A stretch of 64,000 nucleotides of DNA, taken from Jeotgalibaca dankookensis. Its GTDB lineage: Bacteria > Bacillota > Bacilli > Lactobacillales > Aerococcaceae. Below, one piece after another: positions 16,071 to 23,431 of this stretch (the first letter of the stretch is position 1; each line of letters begins with the position of its first letter). The stretch spans positions 124,001 to 188,000 of the forward strand of contig NZ_CP019728.1 of assembly GCF_002005405.1 (NCBI RefSeq), in the 5' to 3' direction. Position numbers and translations under genes: made by a program. The notes beneath the pieces were generated by a model. That model worked only from the letters and a program-made list of their open reading frames with translations, was not told the origin of the DNA and made no database searches.

Positions 16071-18343
16071 TAACTGGATGAGAGAAGCGGAAACTCATCA
16101 TAGCCATAGGCTTGCTGATAGGTAGCTTTTGCTTCATCCGTTAGGGTATAGCCGCTGTAGAAAGTGCCACCCTTACCCCGGCGAACGGTCATATCCGAGA
16201 AGGTAGTTCCCAGATAATCCGCCAGCTCATTACGGAAATCTTTAGCGGTTTTCGCATAGCCTTGATTGTTATCCATGCACCATGCCTTATACACTTTATA
16301 GACTCGACCAGTGGTGCAGCTGTCTTTGATTTTGCCCAGGGGTCTGATCTGCATACACTCATTGAAGAAGGCAATCACTGTATTGTTGTCTGCCATGTAG
16401 ATGGCTCTGGCATTTTCCACACTTTGTGGTTCTGTAAAGTTGTAACCATTTTGAATGACTTGCTTTAGTGCCATAATCGCCTTATAGACAATGCCATCAC
16501 GCTCGGCATACATTTTATCCAGTAGGAACTTATCCTGCTTGTCCTTGGGAACTATATGATTACAGTTGACCTGCATGATGCGGTCATACACCCACTGACC
16601 ATCATCGCCACCGAACTTCGGTAAGCGGTTCATGCAGAACCAGAACAGCCCTTTGTAGGTGTACTCAAACCCATTTAGTCCTTTGAATTCTGCGAAGATG
16701 CTATCTCCACCGGTACACTGTTTGAAGATGCGAAGTTCATGAACAGTTAGAAAACTCATATCAGAACTTCCTGCAAGGCGCTTATTGTATAGATTACCGG
16801 TGCCGAATCGGGACTCGATTTCTTTGAGATCCATACCGATGAAGTTGCCACTGCCCAGAAGTTTTTCTGTAAGGCTCTTTAACTGGGATTTACCTGTATC
16901 GCCTTTACCCACCATGAAAAGGGACTTCTTCAGCCTGTGTCCTTTGACATTGGATAAGGCAGCTCCCATAAACTCTAGCAGGAGATTTTGAACTTCTTTG
17001 TCACCGCTAGTAAGATCATTCATAAACTTGTCAAAGACCGGTGTGGCTTTATCTTCCCCCAACCAATCACAGGGAATCTGGATGGTACTCATGATTTCGG
17101 GGCTATGGGGAAGAAGCTTCATATCGGAAAGACGAAGGATGCCATTTTGGAAATTGATGATGTCCTCATCGGCATTTAGCTCCTCATTGGTTTTAAACTT
17201 CAGATCGGTGGTGATGTTGCCAAAGACTTCATTGACATCCTTCATCTGCAGGATGCTTTCATCAAAGGCGGTAATGTAGTTTTTAATAATTCCTTTGAGC
17301 ATTTCATCCGCATACAGCCGATAGCATCCATCCTCGTAGACATAACGTAAGACACCGCCTCTTGCACTATCACGCACGAAGATGTAATGGAGATTCTCCC
17401 GGATGTGACGTGCCAGTAGCGGACAGTTGACTCTCATCTTTTTTGCCTTGTCATCGTAGTAGATGTAAGCGGGTCTGTTCTTACCGCCCATATAGAACTT
17501 GCCATGACAGCCCTTAATGGCATTTTCAATGGTAGAAGTTCTGTAATTTTCACGATCCCATTTATCCCGGTAGAGCTTGGATTGTCTGAATAGGCTATCC
17601 ATCTGATCCATATCACCGCCAGTGTAGAAGGCGAGAATATTGCATAATGCCTGGTCTGCCTCAGAGGGACTTCCATAACCGGAAATATCACCCTTGTCAA
17701 AGAGGGCGATGAACTTCTCACCGTTTTTGGCTTTTCTGGCAGTGACGATGATATCGAAGGCGTCAGACCCATTATCTGTTTTGCTGAACAGTTCCTTCTT
17801 CATATAGGTGTCGAGGAAGGTTAAGACCTCATCGGTTCGATCCATAAGAGGGAGATCACTGATGACGTTGCCGGTAAAGGTAAGGTAGCGGTTTGTCAGA
17901 CCACCGATGTAGATTTCCAGATTATTGTGTGGGTTCTTGCTGTAGTAATCACTGGATAGCTTTTTCTCTGATTTACTATTTATCGAAACAGGAATCTTAT
18001 CGACATCCACCATAAATAGGTGATGGATGCCTTCGCCACTTGGGGAGAGTTCCTCGTAAGTGTTCATCAGTATTCTTACATCATTTGCTAGGGTGCTGTC
18101 TGCAGCTTTATGGTCAATATCAATGCCACCAATACCGGGAACAAGGATAAGACCAATGCCATCAAAGCCATGAGCTTTTACAGCTTCAATAGCTTCATCA
18201 TAAGTTGCCCACTGGGATTGATATTCCAAAGAAGTACCGGTTTGATAGCCTTTGGTGTTGTATAAGACTTTGGTAAGGCGGCTGTTTTGATCATAGCGCC
18301 AGCATACCCAAATCTGTTGTTGTTTTAATTTCTGTAGTTCCAT
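16070..18343 (-). CDS. Prim-pol / D5-type primase-helicase
   Basis: A 757-residue replication protein. The N-terminal archaeo-eukaryotic primase-like domain shows the acidic motif GIGGIDIDH (71-78) and the Ser-x-His-type motif SPSGEGIHH (100-108). A D5_N-like middle region leads into a superfamily 3 helicase with Walker A FMVGKGDTGKSQ (about 474-485) and a C-terminal winged-helix-like tail. It belongs to the phage/plasmid primase P4 family that starts and unwinds replication of satellites. An AGGAGGTAGGCGG site precedes the ATG. It is the fourth gene of the leftward operon; a likely origin lies directly downstream. Confidence 0.92.
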   Translation of the reverse strand: MELQKLKQQQIWVCWRYDQNSRLTKVLYNTKGYQTGTSLEYQSQWATYDEAIEAVKAHGFDGIGLILVPGIGGIDIDHKAADSTLANDVRILMNTYEELSPSGEGIHHLFMVDVDKIPVSINSKSEKKLSSDYYSKNPHNNLEIYIGGLTNRYLTFTGNVISDLPLMDRTDEVLTFLDTYMKKELFSKTDNGSDAFDIIVTARKAKNGEKFIALFDKGDISGYGSPSEADQALCNILAFYTGGDMDQMDSLFRQSKLYRDKWDRENYRTSTIENAIKGCHGKFYMGGKNRPAYIYYDDKAKKMRVNCPLLARHIRENLHYIFVRDSARGGVLRYVYEDGCYRLYADEMLKGIIKNYITAFDESILQMKDVNEVFGNITTDLKFKTNEELNADEDIINFQNGILRLSDMKLLPHSPEIMSTIQIPCDWLGEDKATPVFDKFMNDLTSGDKEVQNLLLEFMGAALSNVKGHRLKKSLFMVGKGDTGKSQLKSLTEKLLGSGNFIGMDLKEIESRFGTGNLYNKRLAGSSDMSFLTVHELRIFKQCTGGDSIFAEFKGLNGFEYTYKGLFWFCMNRLPKFGGDDGQWVYDRIMQVNCNHIVPKDKQDKFLLDKMYAERDGIVYKAIMALKQVIQNGYNFTEPQSVENARAIYMADNNTVIAFFNECMQIRPLGKIKDSCTTGRVYKVYKAWCMDNNQGYAKTAKDFRNELADYLGTTFSDMTVRRGKGGTFYSGYTLTDEAKATYQQAYGYDEFPLLSSS

Positions 18344-18361
18344 AGCCGCCTACCTCCTTTC

Positions 18362-18520
18362 TTAGAAATCGTCATCCAGCAGTTCGTCTGCACAATCCTG
18401 GCAGAAAAACCCGGCATAGACAGAATCGTTGTCGCAGGTATCAATCAGCACTCTGATCATTTCATCCAGATTGGCTAATCGCACCTGTCCGCAGTTTTTA
18501 CATTCCATTTGGATATCCAT
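18362..18520 (-). CDS. Small zinc-ribbon protein
   Basis: A 52-residue protein with two CxxC knuckles: MECKNCGQVR near the start and FFCQDCADE near the end, a layout expected to bind one zinc ion. The start at 18520 is chosen because AAGGAG lies 9 bases upstream; three upstream in-frame ATG codons are too close to it. The 5' end overlaps the excisionase-like gene by 23 bases. It ends 18 bases before the prim-pol start. Function unknown. Confidence 0.65.
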   Translation of the reverse strand: MDIQMECKNCGQVRLANLDEMIRVLIDTCDNDSVYAGFFCQDCADELLDDDF

Positions 18521-18728
18521 ATACATCATCTCCTTCCGGTTTTTCTGAGCCATCGAGCTGGCTTAACTGTTCACACAGTTTTTCATAATTGATATAGGCT
18601 TTCTTACCAACAAAGATTGCCGGCAGTTTGCCTGCTTTAAGCAGAAGCCTTAGTGCGTGTTCCGGGAGGATGCCTGTCTTAGCTGTCTCCCTTATTGTCA
18701 GCATGGTTGGTTTCTTGTTTGGTATCAT
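18498..18728 (-). CDS. Excisionase-like MerR/HTH_17 DNA-binding protein
   Basis: A 76-residue protein with the helix-turn-helix layout of excisionases: MLTIRETAKTGILPEHALRL as the winged-helix opening and LPAIFVGKKAYINYEKL as the turn and strand. Together with the integrase at 19737 it could direct excision. An AAGGAGGAAAAAGCCC site precedes the ATG. It overlaps both neighbours, typical for compact phage-type operons. It is transcribed away from the integrase, so excision functions would rise when the repressor is lost. Confidence 0.8.
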   Translation of the reverse strand: MIPNKKPTMLTIRETAKTGILPEHALRLLLKAGKLPAIFVGKKAYINYEKLCEQLSQLDGSEKPEGDDVYGYPNGM

Positions 18729-18882
18729 GGGCTTTTTCCTCCTTCAGTAGTTTTGCTTTGGCTTTTTTCTCCCAGTAGTTCTTGTTGTGTTGTTTCACCT
18801 TATCAGGATTCTTCTTTCGCCACTCCCGGAAGTATCTCAAGCGTTCTTCTTTAGCCAGTGCTTCAAGCGATTTCTTATCCAT
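18679..18882 (-). CDS. Small, highly charged protein, first gene of the leftward operon
   Basis: A 67-residue lysine/glutamate-rich protein (LEALAKEERLRYFREWRKKN, then WEKKAKAKLLKEEKAH), almost fully helical. Related short proteins open replication operons in many Firmicutes phage-like islands; no function is known to me. The ATG at 18882 is 9 bases from AAGGAGG; a GTG at 18891 overlaps that site. The 3' end overlaps the excisionase-like gene by 50 bases in another frame. Confidence 0.65.
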   Translation of the reverse strand: MDKKSLEALAKEERLRYFREWRKKNPDKVKQHNKNYWEKKAKAKLLKEEKAHDTKQETNHADNKGDS

Positions 18883-18926
18883 TTGATCCACCTCCTTGAA
18901 AAAGTTCTGTTTCGCTTACTTTTCGC

Positions 18927-18985
18927 TTGCTTGATTGCGTTTTATCTGATATAGTTATTGTAACGCAGATAAAACGAAAGAACAA
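18927..18985. promoter_or_regulatory. Divergent promoter switch with symmetric operators
   Basis: The + promoter reads TTGCTT (18927-18932), 17 bases, TATAGT (18950-18955). The - promoter reads TTGTTC (complement of 18980-18985), 17 bases, TACAAT (complement of 18957-18962). The inverted repeat GTTTTATCTG (18939-18948) and CAGATAAAAC (18966-18975) puts one half in the spacer of each promoter. The XRE protein at 19046 is the likely ligand. The design resembles a lysis-lysogeny type switch. Confidence 0.75.
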
Positions 18986-19045
18986 GCAAAAACGAACTAA
19001 TACAACAAAGTTCATATGAATCGTATTTTAGGAGGAGTGGAAAGG

Positions 19046-19624
19046 ATGGAAAAACTATTTAATGGATATGAAAATCCTCTAGCACAAACCATGCGGCTGA
19101 TAATGGATGAACATCCCCATACAGGAGAAAAGACAACGCAGAAGGCTTTATCAAAGGCGATAGGAATAAGACCACAGACAATAAGCTTATATATGGATGG
19201 AAAGACTCAGCCCACAGCAGAGAACCTATTTAGAATTGCAGAATACTTTGATGTGTCAACCGATTATCTATTGACTGGTGTAAGTTCTGAGAATAAGGAG
19301 CTTCACAAGCAGCTGGGACTGTCAGAAGGGGCAGTGAATCTGATTAAGAGAGCGCATAAGGATGATCAAGTGGGATCAGCTTCACCGGTGATACCCATGC
19401 TGGATGAATTGTTATCAAGTGTGGACTTTTTTCAGTTTCTCGAGGATTTGTCGCTCAAAATTGAGCAATTAAAAAAACTCGCCCAGTTGTCACCAGACGA
19501 ATTAGAAAAGATGATGCCAGGACTCAATGTGAAGGGCTATTGGGAATGGGACTTAAACAATTATGTTCAGGAATTTATCAAGAAGGAACTGGAGAAACAG
19601 GGGCTGCACCTATCGGATAAATAG
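19046..19624 (+). CDS. XRE-family repressor of the island
   Basis: A 192-residue regulator. Residues about 10-70 form an XRE helix-turn-helix (TTQKALSKAIGIRPQTISLY, then GKTQPTAENLFRIAEYFDVS and the family YLLTG). The C-terminal part (about 75-192) is helical and probably for dimerisation; no peptidase-type Ser-Lys pair is obvious. The ATG at 19046 is chosen because GGAGGAG lies 8 bases upstream. It faces the replication operon across a symmetric divergent promoter region, the position of a master repressor. Confidence 0.88.
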   Translation: MEKLFNGYENPLAQTMRLIMDEHPHTGEKTTQKALSKAIGIRPQTISLYMDGKTQPTAENLFRIAEYFDVSTDYLLTGVSSENKELHKQLGLSEGAVNLIKRAHKDDQVGSASPVIPMLDELLSSVDFFQFLEDLSLKIEQLKKLAQLSPDELEKMMPGLNVKGYWEWDLNNYVQEFIKKELEKQGLHLSDK

Positions 19625-19647
19625 TTCCACACTTGGGGTTTATTCAC

Positions 19648-19677
19648 TTGACTATTCACCCCCGTAGAGTGATAGAT
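19648..19677 (+). promoter_or_regulatory. Third copy of the shared promoter, for the integrase
   Basis: TTGACT (19648-19653) is followed by GAGTGATA beginning 19 bases after its first T, as at 13304 and 13718. The -10 (TGATAGATA) is a little weaker. Confidence 0.55.
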
Positions 19678-19736
19678 ACTATAGGAGAATGAGTTCTCCA
19701 TAAACCCTACATTATTTAAGGAAGGAGGAAGGCACA

Positions 19737-21146
19737 ATGCCAAGTATAGAAAAACGGGGAAACACTTACAGAATTATGGTTTCTCTTGGCTACAACATGG
19801 AGGGTAAACAAATCAGAAAGACTACTACCTTCAAGCCACCGAGAAATGTCAGTGAGAACAAGGCTGAAAAACTGGCTACATCCTTTGCTTATGAATTTGA
19901 AAAGAAGTGCATGGGCATGACCAACTTTGATGAGAATATGCGATTTTCAGAACTTGTAGAGTGGTACTTTGAACAGATCGCACCCCATAAGCTGAAAGAA
20001 AGAACCTTACTCACCAACATCTTTCTTATGAACAATTATGTACTTCCCTACATCGGACATTTAAAACTGAAGGACATCACCACAGCAAGGATCGATGAGA
20101 TGCTGAATCATCTGCACAAAAGAGGAAAGACCAGCAAGTACTATATAATGAAAGACCCTAGTCTTTTAGAAGATGGAACGAGAAGACCTGCATCTAGAAA
20201 AGCTGGTGTTGAATTAAACACGATTAAGAGAGCTGCAAGAGGGGGGCACATTAGAAAGTCAACTGCTGAAAAAATAGCCAGTGCCTTTGGTAAAAAGCTA
20301 AACGACCTATTTGTAGAAGAAGTAAGAGAGGAATCGGAACAGGGAATCGAATCCACATCCATTGCTAGAATCAGAACTGCTACCTCAGCTATTTTCAACA
20401 CAGCTTTAAAGAAGGATATCATCTGGAAGAACCCAGTGGTTCATGCCACATCCCCAAGGGGCAAACAGAAAGAACGAGACTTCCTGGATGCGGACCAATG
20501 TAAACAGCTCCTTGGCTATTTGGATGAACTACAAAACCCCAATGCCAGAGTAGGATTAGCCACGCTGATTTACACCGGAATGCGATCGGGAGAATTGTGT
20601 GGTCTTCACTGGAAGGATGTAGACTTGGAGAAAGGAACAATCTTTGTCCGCTATACCCTTTACCGGGCAGATGGGCAGTATAAGCTCTCTACCCCCAAAA
20701 CCAAATCCAGTTTAAGAGTCATTGCCATTCCTGCAGAACTGAAAGCCATCTTGAAGGAGCATAAGGCATGGCAGGAGAAACGCAGTGAGGAGCTAGGGTC
20801 AAAGTGGAAAGACCGAGGTGCTGTTGTCACCGGCATGGAGGGTGAATACATGAGTGGAGGGTATTTGAACATTACGCTGAAAAAACTACTGAAGAAACAT
20901 GACCTGCCAGACATTCATGTTCATGACCTTCGCCACGCCAATGCATCCCTACTGATAAACGCAGGAGTACCGGTGAAGTTCATTTCAGAGCATCTTGGAC
21001 ATTCCAATACCAAGACCACTGAAGACATCTATGCTCACGTTTATAACTCCACTGCCGAGAAGGTAGCAAGTGCCATCAGCGATGCTTTGGATGGGGGTGA
21101 TATAAAAAGTGCTTTTATCAGAATTGTTAGACAAAACATGGTATAA
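19737..21146 (+). CDS. int: Tyrosine integrase with internal helix-turn-helix-like insert
   Basis: A 469-residue site-specific recombinase, expected to insert and excise the island. The arm-binding domain is residues 1-60 (SIEKRGNTYRIMVSLGYN), the core-binding domain about 68-235 and the catalytic domain about 245-450. All catalytic residues are visible: Arg283 in GMRSGE, Lys in TPKTKSS, His396 and Arg399 in VHDLRH, His422 in LGHSN and Tyr432. Residues about 150-200 hold an extra block (NTIKRAARGGHIRKSTAEKI, then ASAFGKKLNDLF) that looks like the second half of an XRE helix-turn-helix. This makes the protein about 65 residues longer than Tn916-type Int. Confidence 0.94.
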   Translation: MPSIEKRGNTYRIMVSLGYNMEGKQIRKTTTFKPPRNVSENKAEKLATSFAYEFEKKCMGMTNFDENMRFSELVEWYFEQIAPHKLKERTLLTNIFLMNNYVLPYIGHLKLKDITTARIDEMLNHLHKRGKTSKYYIMKDPSLLEDGTRRPASRKAGVELNTIKRAARGGHIRKSTAEKIASAFGKKLNDLFVEEVREESEQGIESTSIARIRTATSAIFNTALKKDIIWKNPVVHATSPRGKQKERDFLDADQCKQLLGYLDELQNPNARVGLATLIYTGMRSGELCGLHWKDVDLEKGTIFVRYTLYRADGQYKLSTPKTKSSLRVIAIPAELKAILKEHKAWQEKRSEELGSKWKDRGAVVTGMEGEYMSGGYLNITLKKLLKKHDLPDIHVHDLRHANASLLINAGVPVKFISEHLGHSNTKTTEDIYAHVYNSTAEKVASAISDALDGGDIKSAFIRIVRQNMV

Positions 21147-21147
21147 T
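21139..21147 (+). promoter_or_regulatory. Extended -10 promoter for the 21221 gene
   Basis: TGGTATAAT overlaps the end of the integrase gene. It would let the next gene be expressed apart from the integrase. Confidence 0.5.
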
Positions 21148-21220
21148 ATTAGCAAAAGATTTGAACGGAAATGCAAGCAGTACACAACTTGGTATGTAAA
21201 TTAAAGAAAGGAGAAATTTC

Positions 21221-21562
21221 ATGGATCAAAAAGAGAAAAAAGAAAAGAAGAATCTAATTAGTAAACACTTGGATACTAGCAACAGTCGTTTAAAAGATGA
21301 AGAAGTGGATTTCCTTCATGATTTCGTAATTAACTATGATGACGAATATAAGGGTAAGTCAAAAACGAAAAAAAGTAGTTATGATGGATGGAGTTCAGAC
21401 GGGAAATATACTCGTTGGGAAGAAGAAACATCTACTTTTACTGAAGATATCGGGATACGTGAGGAATATAAATATCATGATGATGATGGTCAAAGTGGAG
21501 GGAATACTAAAGAAATTAAAGATGCCAGAGGTATTATTAACTGGTTTAAAAAACAAAAATAA
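21221..21562 (+). CDS. Hypothetical hydrophilic protein next to the right end
   Basis: A 113-residue protein behind AAAGGAGAAATTTC. It is very polar: a lysine-rich start (KEKKEKKNLISKHLD), a central stretch with WSSDGKYTRWEEETST, and an acidic part EEYKYHDDDGQSGG. I recognise no domain. It lies between integrase and attachment site, the usual slot for satellite or phage cargo, and is flanked by its own promoter and two terminators. A defence or anti-competitor role is possible by position only. Confidence 0.7.
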   Translation: MDQKEKKEKKNLISKHLDTSNSRLKDEEVDFLHDFVINYDDEYKGKSKTKKSSYDGWSSDGKYTRWEEETSTFTEDIGIREEYKYHDDDGQSGGNTKEIKDARGIINWFKKQK

Positions 21563-21563
21563 A

Positions 21564-21586
21564 AGTGTACCGAAATCGGGTACACT
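21564..21586 (+). terminator. Hairpin downstream of 21221 gene
   Basis: AGTGTACC pairs with GGTACACT around a 7-base loop. It lacks a T run and may act with the following terminator. Confidence 0.5.
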
Positions 21587-21598
21587 GGGCATTTCAGA

Positions 21599-21643
21599 AT
21601 GTGTTGTAAGGAGACTAAAAGCCTTACAGCACATTTATTTTTT
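21599..21643 (+). terminator. Strong terminator near the island right end
   Basis: ATGTGTTGTAAGG pairs with CCTTACAGCACAT (one wobble) and is followed by TTATTTTTT. Confidence 0.85.
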
Positions 21644-21667
21644 AGAAGTGTGCATATGGTGAGAATC

Positions 21668-21687
21668 TTGGTGTTTACTTGGTGTTT
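21668..21687 (+). repeat. Right subterminal tandem repeat, candidate integrase arm site
   Basis: TTGGTGTTTACTTGGTGTTT differs from the left copy at 7215-7234 by two bases and has the same orientation. Confidence 0.6.
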
Positions 21688-21811
21688 TAAGAAACAATAA
21701 ACCCCAAAACGAAAATGAACAATACATAATCTCATTTCAACAAAGCCCGACAATAAGCGGTGTATAGCACTTTACTAAACGATACGAAATGCCTTTTGAC
21801 GGTTTGAAAAA

Positions 21812-21825
21812 GAAAACATTAATAC
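21812..21825 (+). other. Right attachment site (attR) of the island
   Basis: GAAAACATTAATAC repeats the left site with two synonymous changes and restores the reading frame of recombinase 3 (Glu-Asn-Ile-Asn-Thr, then Leu-Asp-Ser). Confidence 0.75.
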
Positions 21826-22975
21826 GTTGGATTCTACGGGCGAGGTCTTAATTACCATTATGGCATCTCTTGCACAGCAAGAAAGTGAGTCCATTAGTAA
21901 GAACGTGACAATGGGACTTAGGTATAGATACCAAGAGGGACAAGTATTTATCAACCATAAAAAATTCTTAGGGTACACAGTTGATGAGGAAGGCAAATTA
22001 ATTATTAATCCTAAACAGTCATGGATTATCAAACGGATATTTAAAGAATACCTAGAAGGCAAAGGAACGGGCATCATTGCAAGAGGGTTGACGGAAGATA
22101 AGGTCCCGACTGCTACAGGTCTATTGAAATGGACAAGTAACGATATAAATCGGATAATCGTTAATGAGAAATACATGGGGGATGCCTTGTTGCAAAAAAC
22201 CTATACTGTTGATTGTTTAACTAAGAAAAGGGTGACTAATGATGGCAGTGTCCCTCAATATTATATCGAAGATAATCATGAACCGATTGTCTCTAAAGAG
22301 ATTTATAACTTAGCCCAAAAGGAAAAAGCGAGAAGAAGCAATCTCTATTCAGGTAAGAAGAGAAAACGACGTCTCTATCAAGGGAAATATGCATTATCAG
22401 GAATTACCAAATGTGGTAAATGCACCGATATTTTTAGACGAATCACCTGGACATATAAAGGCAAGAAGACTTATGTATGGAGATGCGCGACAAGAGTAAA
22501 TAAGTTGTGTGATTGTGAATCAAGAACGATAAATGAAGAAGACCTGCACAGAATAATTGTAGAAGCGATTAATCAGTATATGGCAGATAAGAGTCAAGCC
22601 ATACAAAATATTGAATTAATCATTCGAGATGTATTAGATAAGAAATATGATGAACCCATCGAGGATATTGAGGAGGAGTTGCATCACCTACAGAAAATGT
22701 TATTAGGAACTCATAGTGATGAGGGACATGATCGCATCGTTGATAAACTCGAAGCCCTGCGAAAAGTGAAGCAAGACGTTTTAGTAAAAAATGCAAGCCG
22801 CGAAGAAAAGCGGAAACGATTATCAGACATTAAAGCATTTTTAAAATCAGCACACACTGACATTGAAGAATACGAGGAAAGATTAGTAACTCGGCTAATT
22901 AACAGTGTAGTCATTCACGAGGAGAAAGTAGAAGTTGAACTCAAAACAGGAGATACAATGGAAATAGAGCAGTAA
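21812..22975 (+). pseudogene. Large serine recombinase 3, 3' half (split by island)
   Basis: The frame continues recombinase 3 from ENINT: LDSTGEVLITIMASLAQQES is the conserved end of the resolvase domain, followed by the recombinase domain (NEKYMGDALLQKTY), a zinc ribbon (GITKCGKCTDIFRR with WRCATR and KLCDCES) and a coiled coil with NSVVIHEEKVEVEL. With the 5' half it makes a 518-residue enzyme. A TTG at 21827 has no good ribosome binding site, so this part is probably silent while the island is present. Confidence 0.95.
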
Positions 22976-23024
22976 AGAGGGTCTAGGCACTATGCAAGTG
23001 AGGCATGGTGCTGTGACTCTCTTT
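22974..23024. terminator. Bidirectional terminator after recombinase cassette
   Basis: AAAGAGGGTC and GACTCTCTTT, with an inner AGGCAC/GTGCT pairing, form a long imperfect hairpin between the recombinase stop and the end of the oppositely oriented 23041 gene. Confidence 0.65.
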
Positions 23025-23040
23025 ATTTTGTGATTAAGAA

Positions 23041-23358
23041 TTACTTGTTAATTGCTTTGTATTTTACGTCAGTATAAGTGAAGTTAAACAAAAGGTTCAA
23101 GATAGCGTCATAATGTTCCGTGCTCATACTGTCTTTAAAGCCTTCATAGTCATTAATACTAGCGTTCCCAATGCAGCAAAGGCATACTCTCCCTATATGC
23201 GCACCTTCGTTAGGCTCTTGCGTACAAACTAAAAAAATCAAATCATGTTCATCTGGATTTCCAGATTGGCTCCTACGAAGTCTCAAGTGAGGGATAACTT
23301 GTAATTCACTCAGCCCCCGCATAAACTCCTCTAAACTAATATTCTTTTCTGGCAACAA
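23041..23358 (-). CDS. Unknown protein under SAM-I riboswitch control
   Basis: A protein of about 105 residues with no domain I recognise. It has an N-terminal SLEEFMRGLSELQVIPHLRL helix, a central LIFLVCTQEPNEG strand and HIGRVCLCCIGNASI with three cysteines, and ends LLFNFTYTDVKYKAI. AGGAG (complement of 23367-23371) best fits a TTG start at 23358; a GTG at 23367 overlaps it. The gene lies directly behind a SAM-I riboswitch and its terminator, so expression should rise when S-adenosylmethionine is low. That hints at sulfur or methionine metabolism but does not prove it. Confidence 0.65.
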   Translation of the reverse strand: MLPEKNISLEEFMRGLSELQVIPHLRLRRSQSGNPDEHDLIFLVCTQEPNEGAHIGRVCLCCIGNASINDYEGFKDSMSTEHYDAILNLLFNFTYTDVKYKAINK

Positions 23359-23387
23359 TCCAACCACTCCTAGTTATTTATTCAATT

Positions 23388-23414
23388 AAAAAAGCACAAC
23401 GAGAATCGTCATGC
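23388..23414 (-). terminator. Riboswitch expression-platform terminator
   Basis: Read on the - strand, GCATGACGA pairs fully (two G-U wobbles) with TCGTTGTGC, followed by a run of six T. It lies between the SAM-I aptamer and the 23041 gene. Confidence 0.8.
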
Positions 23415-23431
23415 CTAATAACTGGGTTAGA

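Larger units (their letters stand above)
7148..21825. mobile_element. Satellite-like integrative island with type I R-M, prim-pol and lone capsid gene
   Basis: The element interrupts recombinase gene 3 and is bounded by near-identical 14-base copies of the target (GAAAACATaAAcAC on the left, GAAAACATtAAtAC on the right). It encodes a tyrosine integrase next to the right end, an XRE repressor, an excisionase-like protein, a prim-pol/helicase with a putative iteron origin, a lone HK97 capsid protein, two phage-type hypothetical proteins and an hsdRMS operon. No conjugation, terminase, portal or tail genes are present. Base composition is visibly richer in G+C than in the surrounding prophage. 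This content fits a phage satellite better than an ICE or a full prophage. Confidence 0.85.
1..22975. mobile_element. Cryptic prophage remnant (right part)
   Basis: The stretch holds phage head genes (protease, major capsid protein, connector, head closure), then holin and endolysin, and ends in a cassette of serine-recombinase genes. The left end lies outside the window. Genes for tail tube, tape measure, tail tip and fibres, which normally separate head closure from holin, are absent, so the prophage cannot make a complete virion. It is further interrupted by a second element at about 7148-21825. The right limit is set at the stop codon of the third recombinase because an attachment site could not be recognised. 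Confidence 0.85.

Noticed and set aside
7148-21825. Interpretation of the island as a Tn916-type ICE
   Set aside because: It has a tyrosine integrase and short target repeats, but no relaxase, coupling protein or T4SS genes are present.
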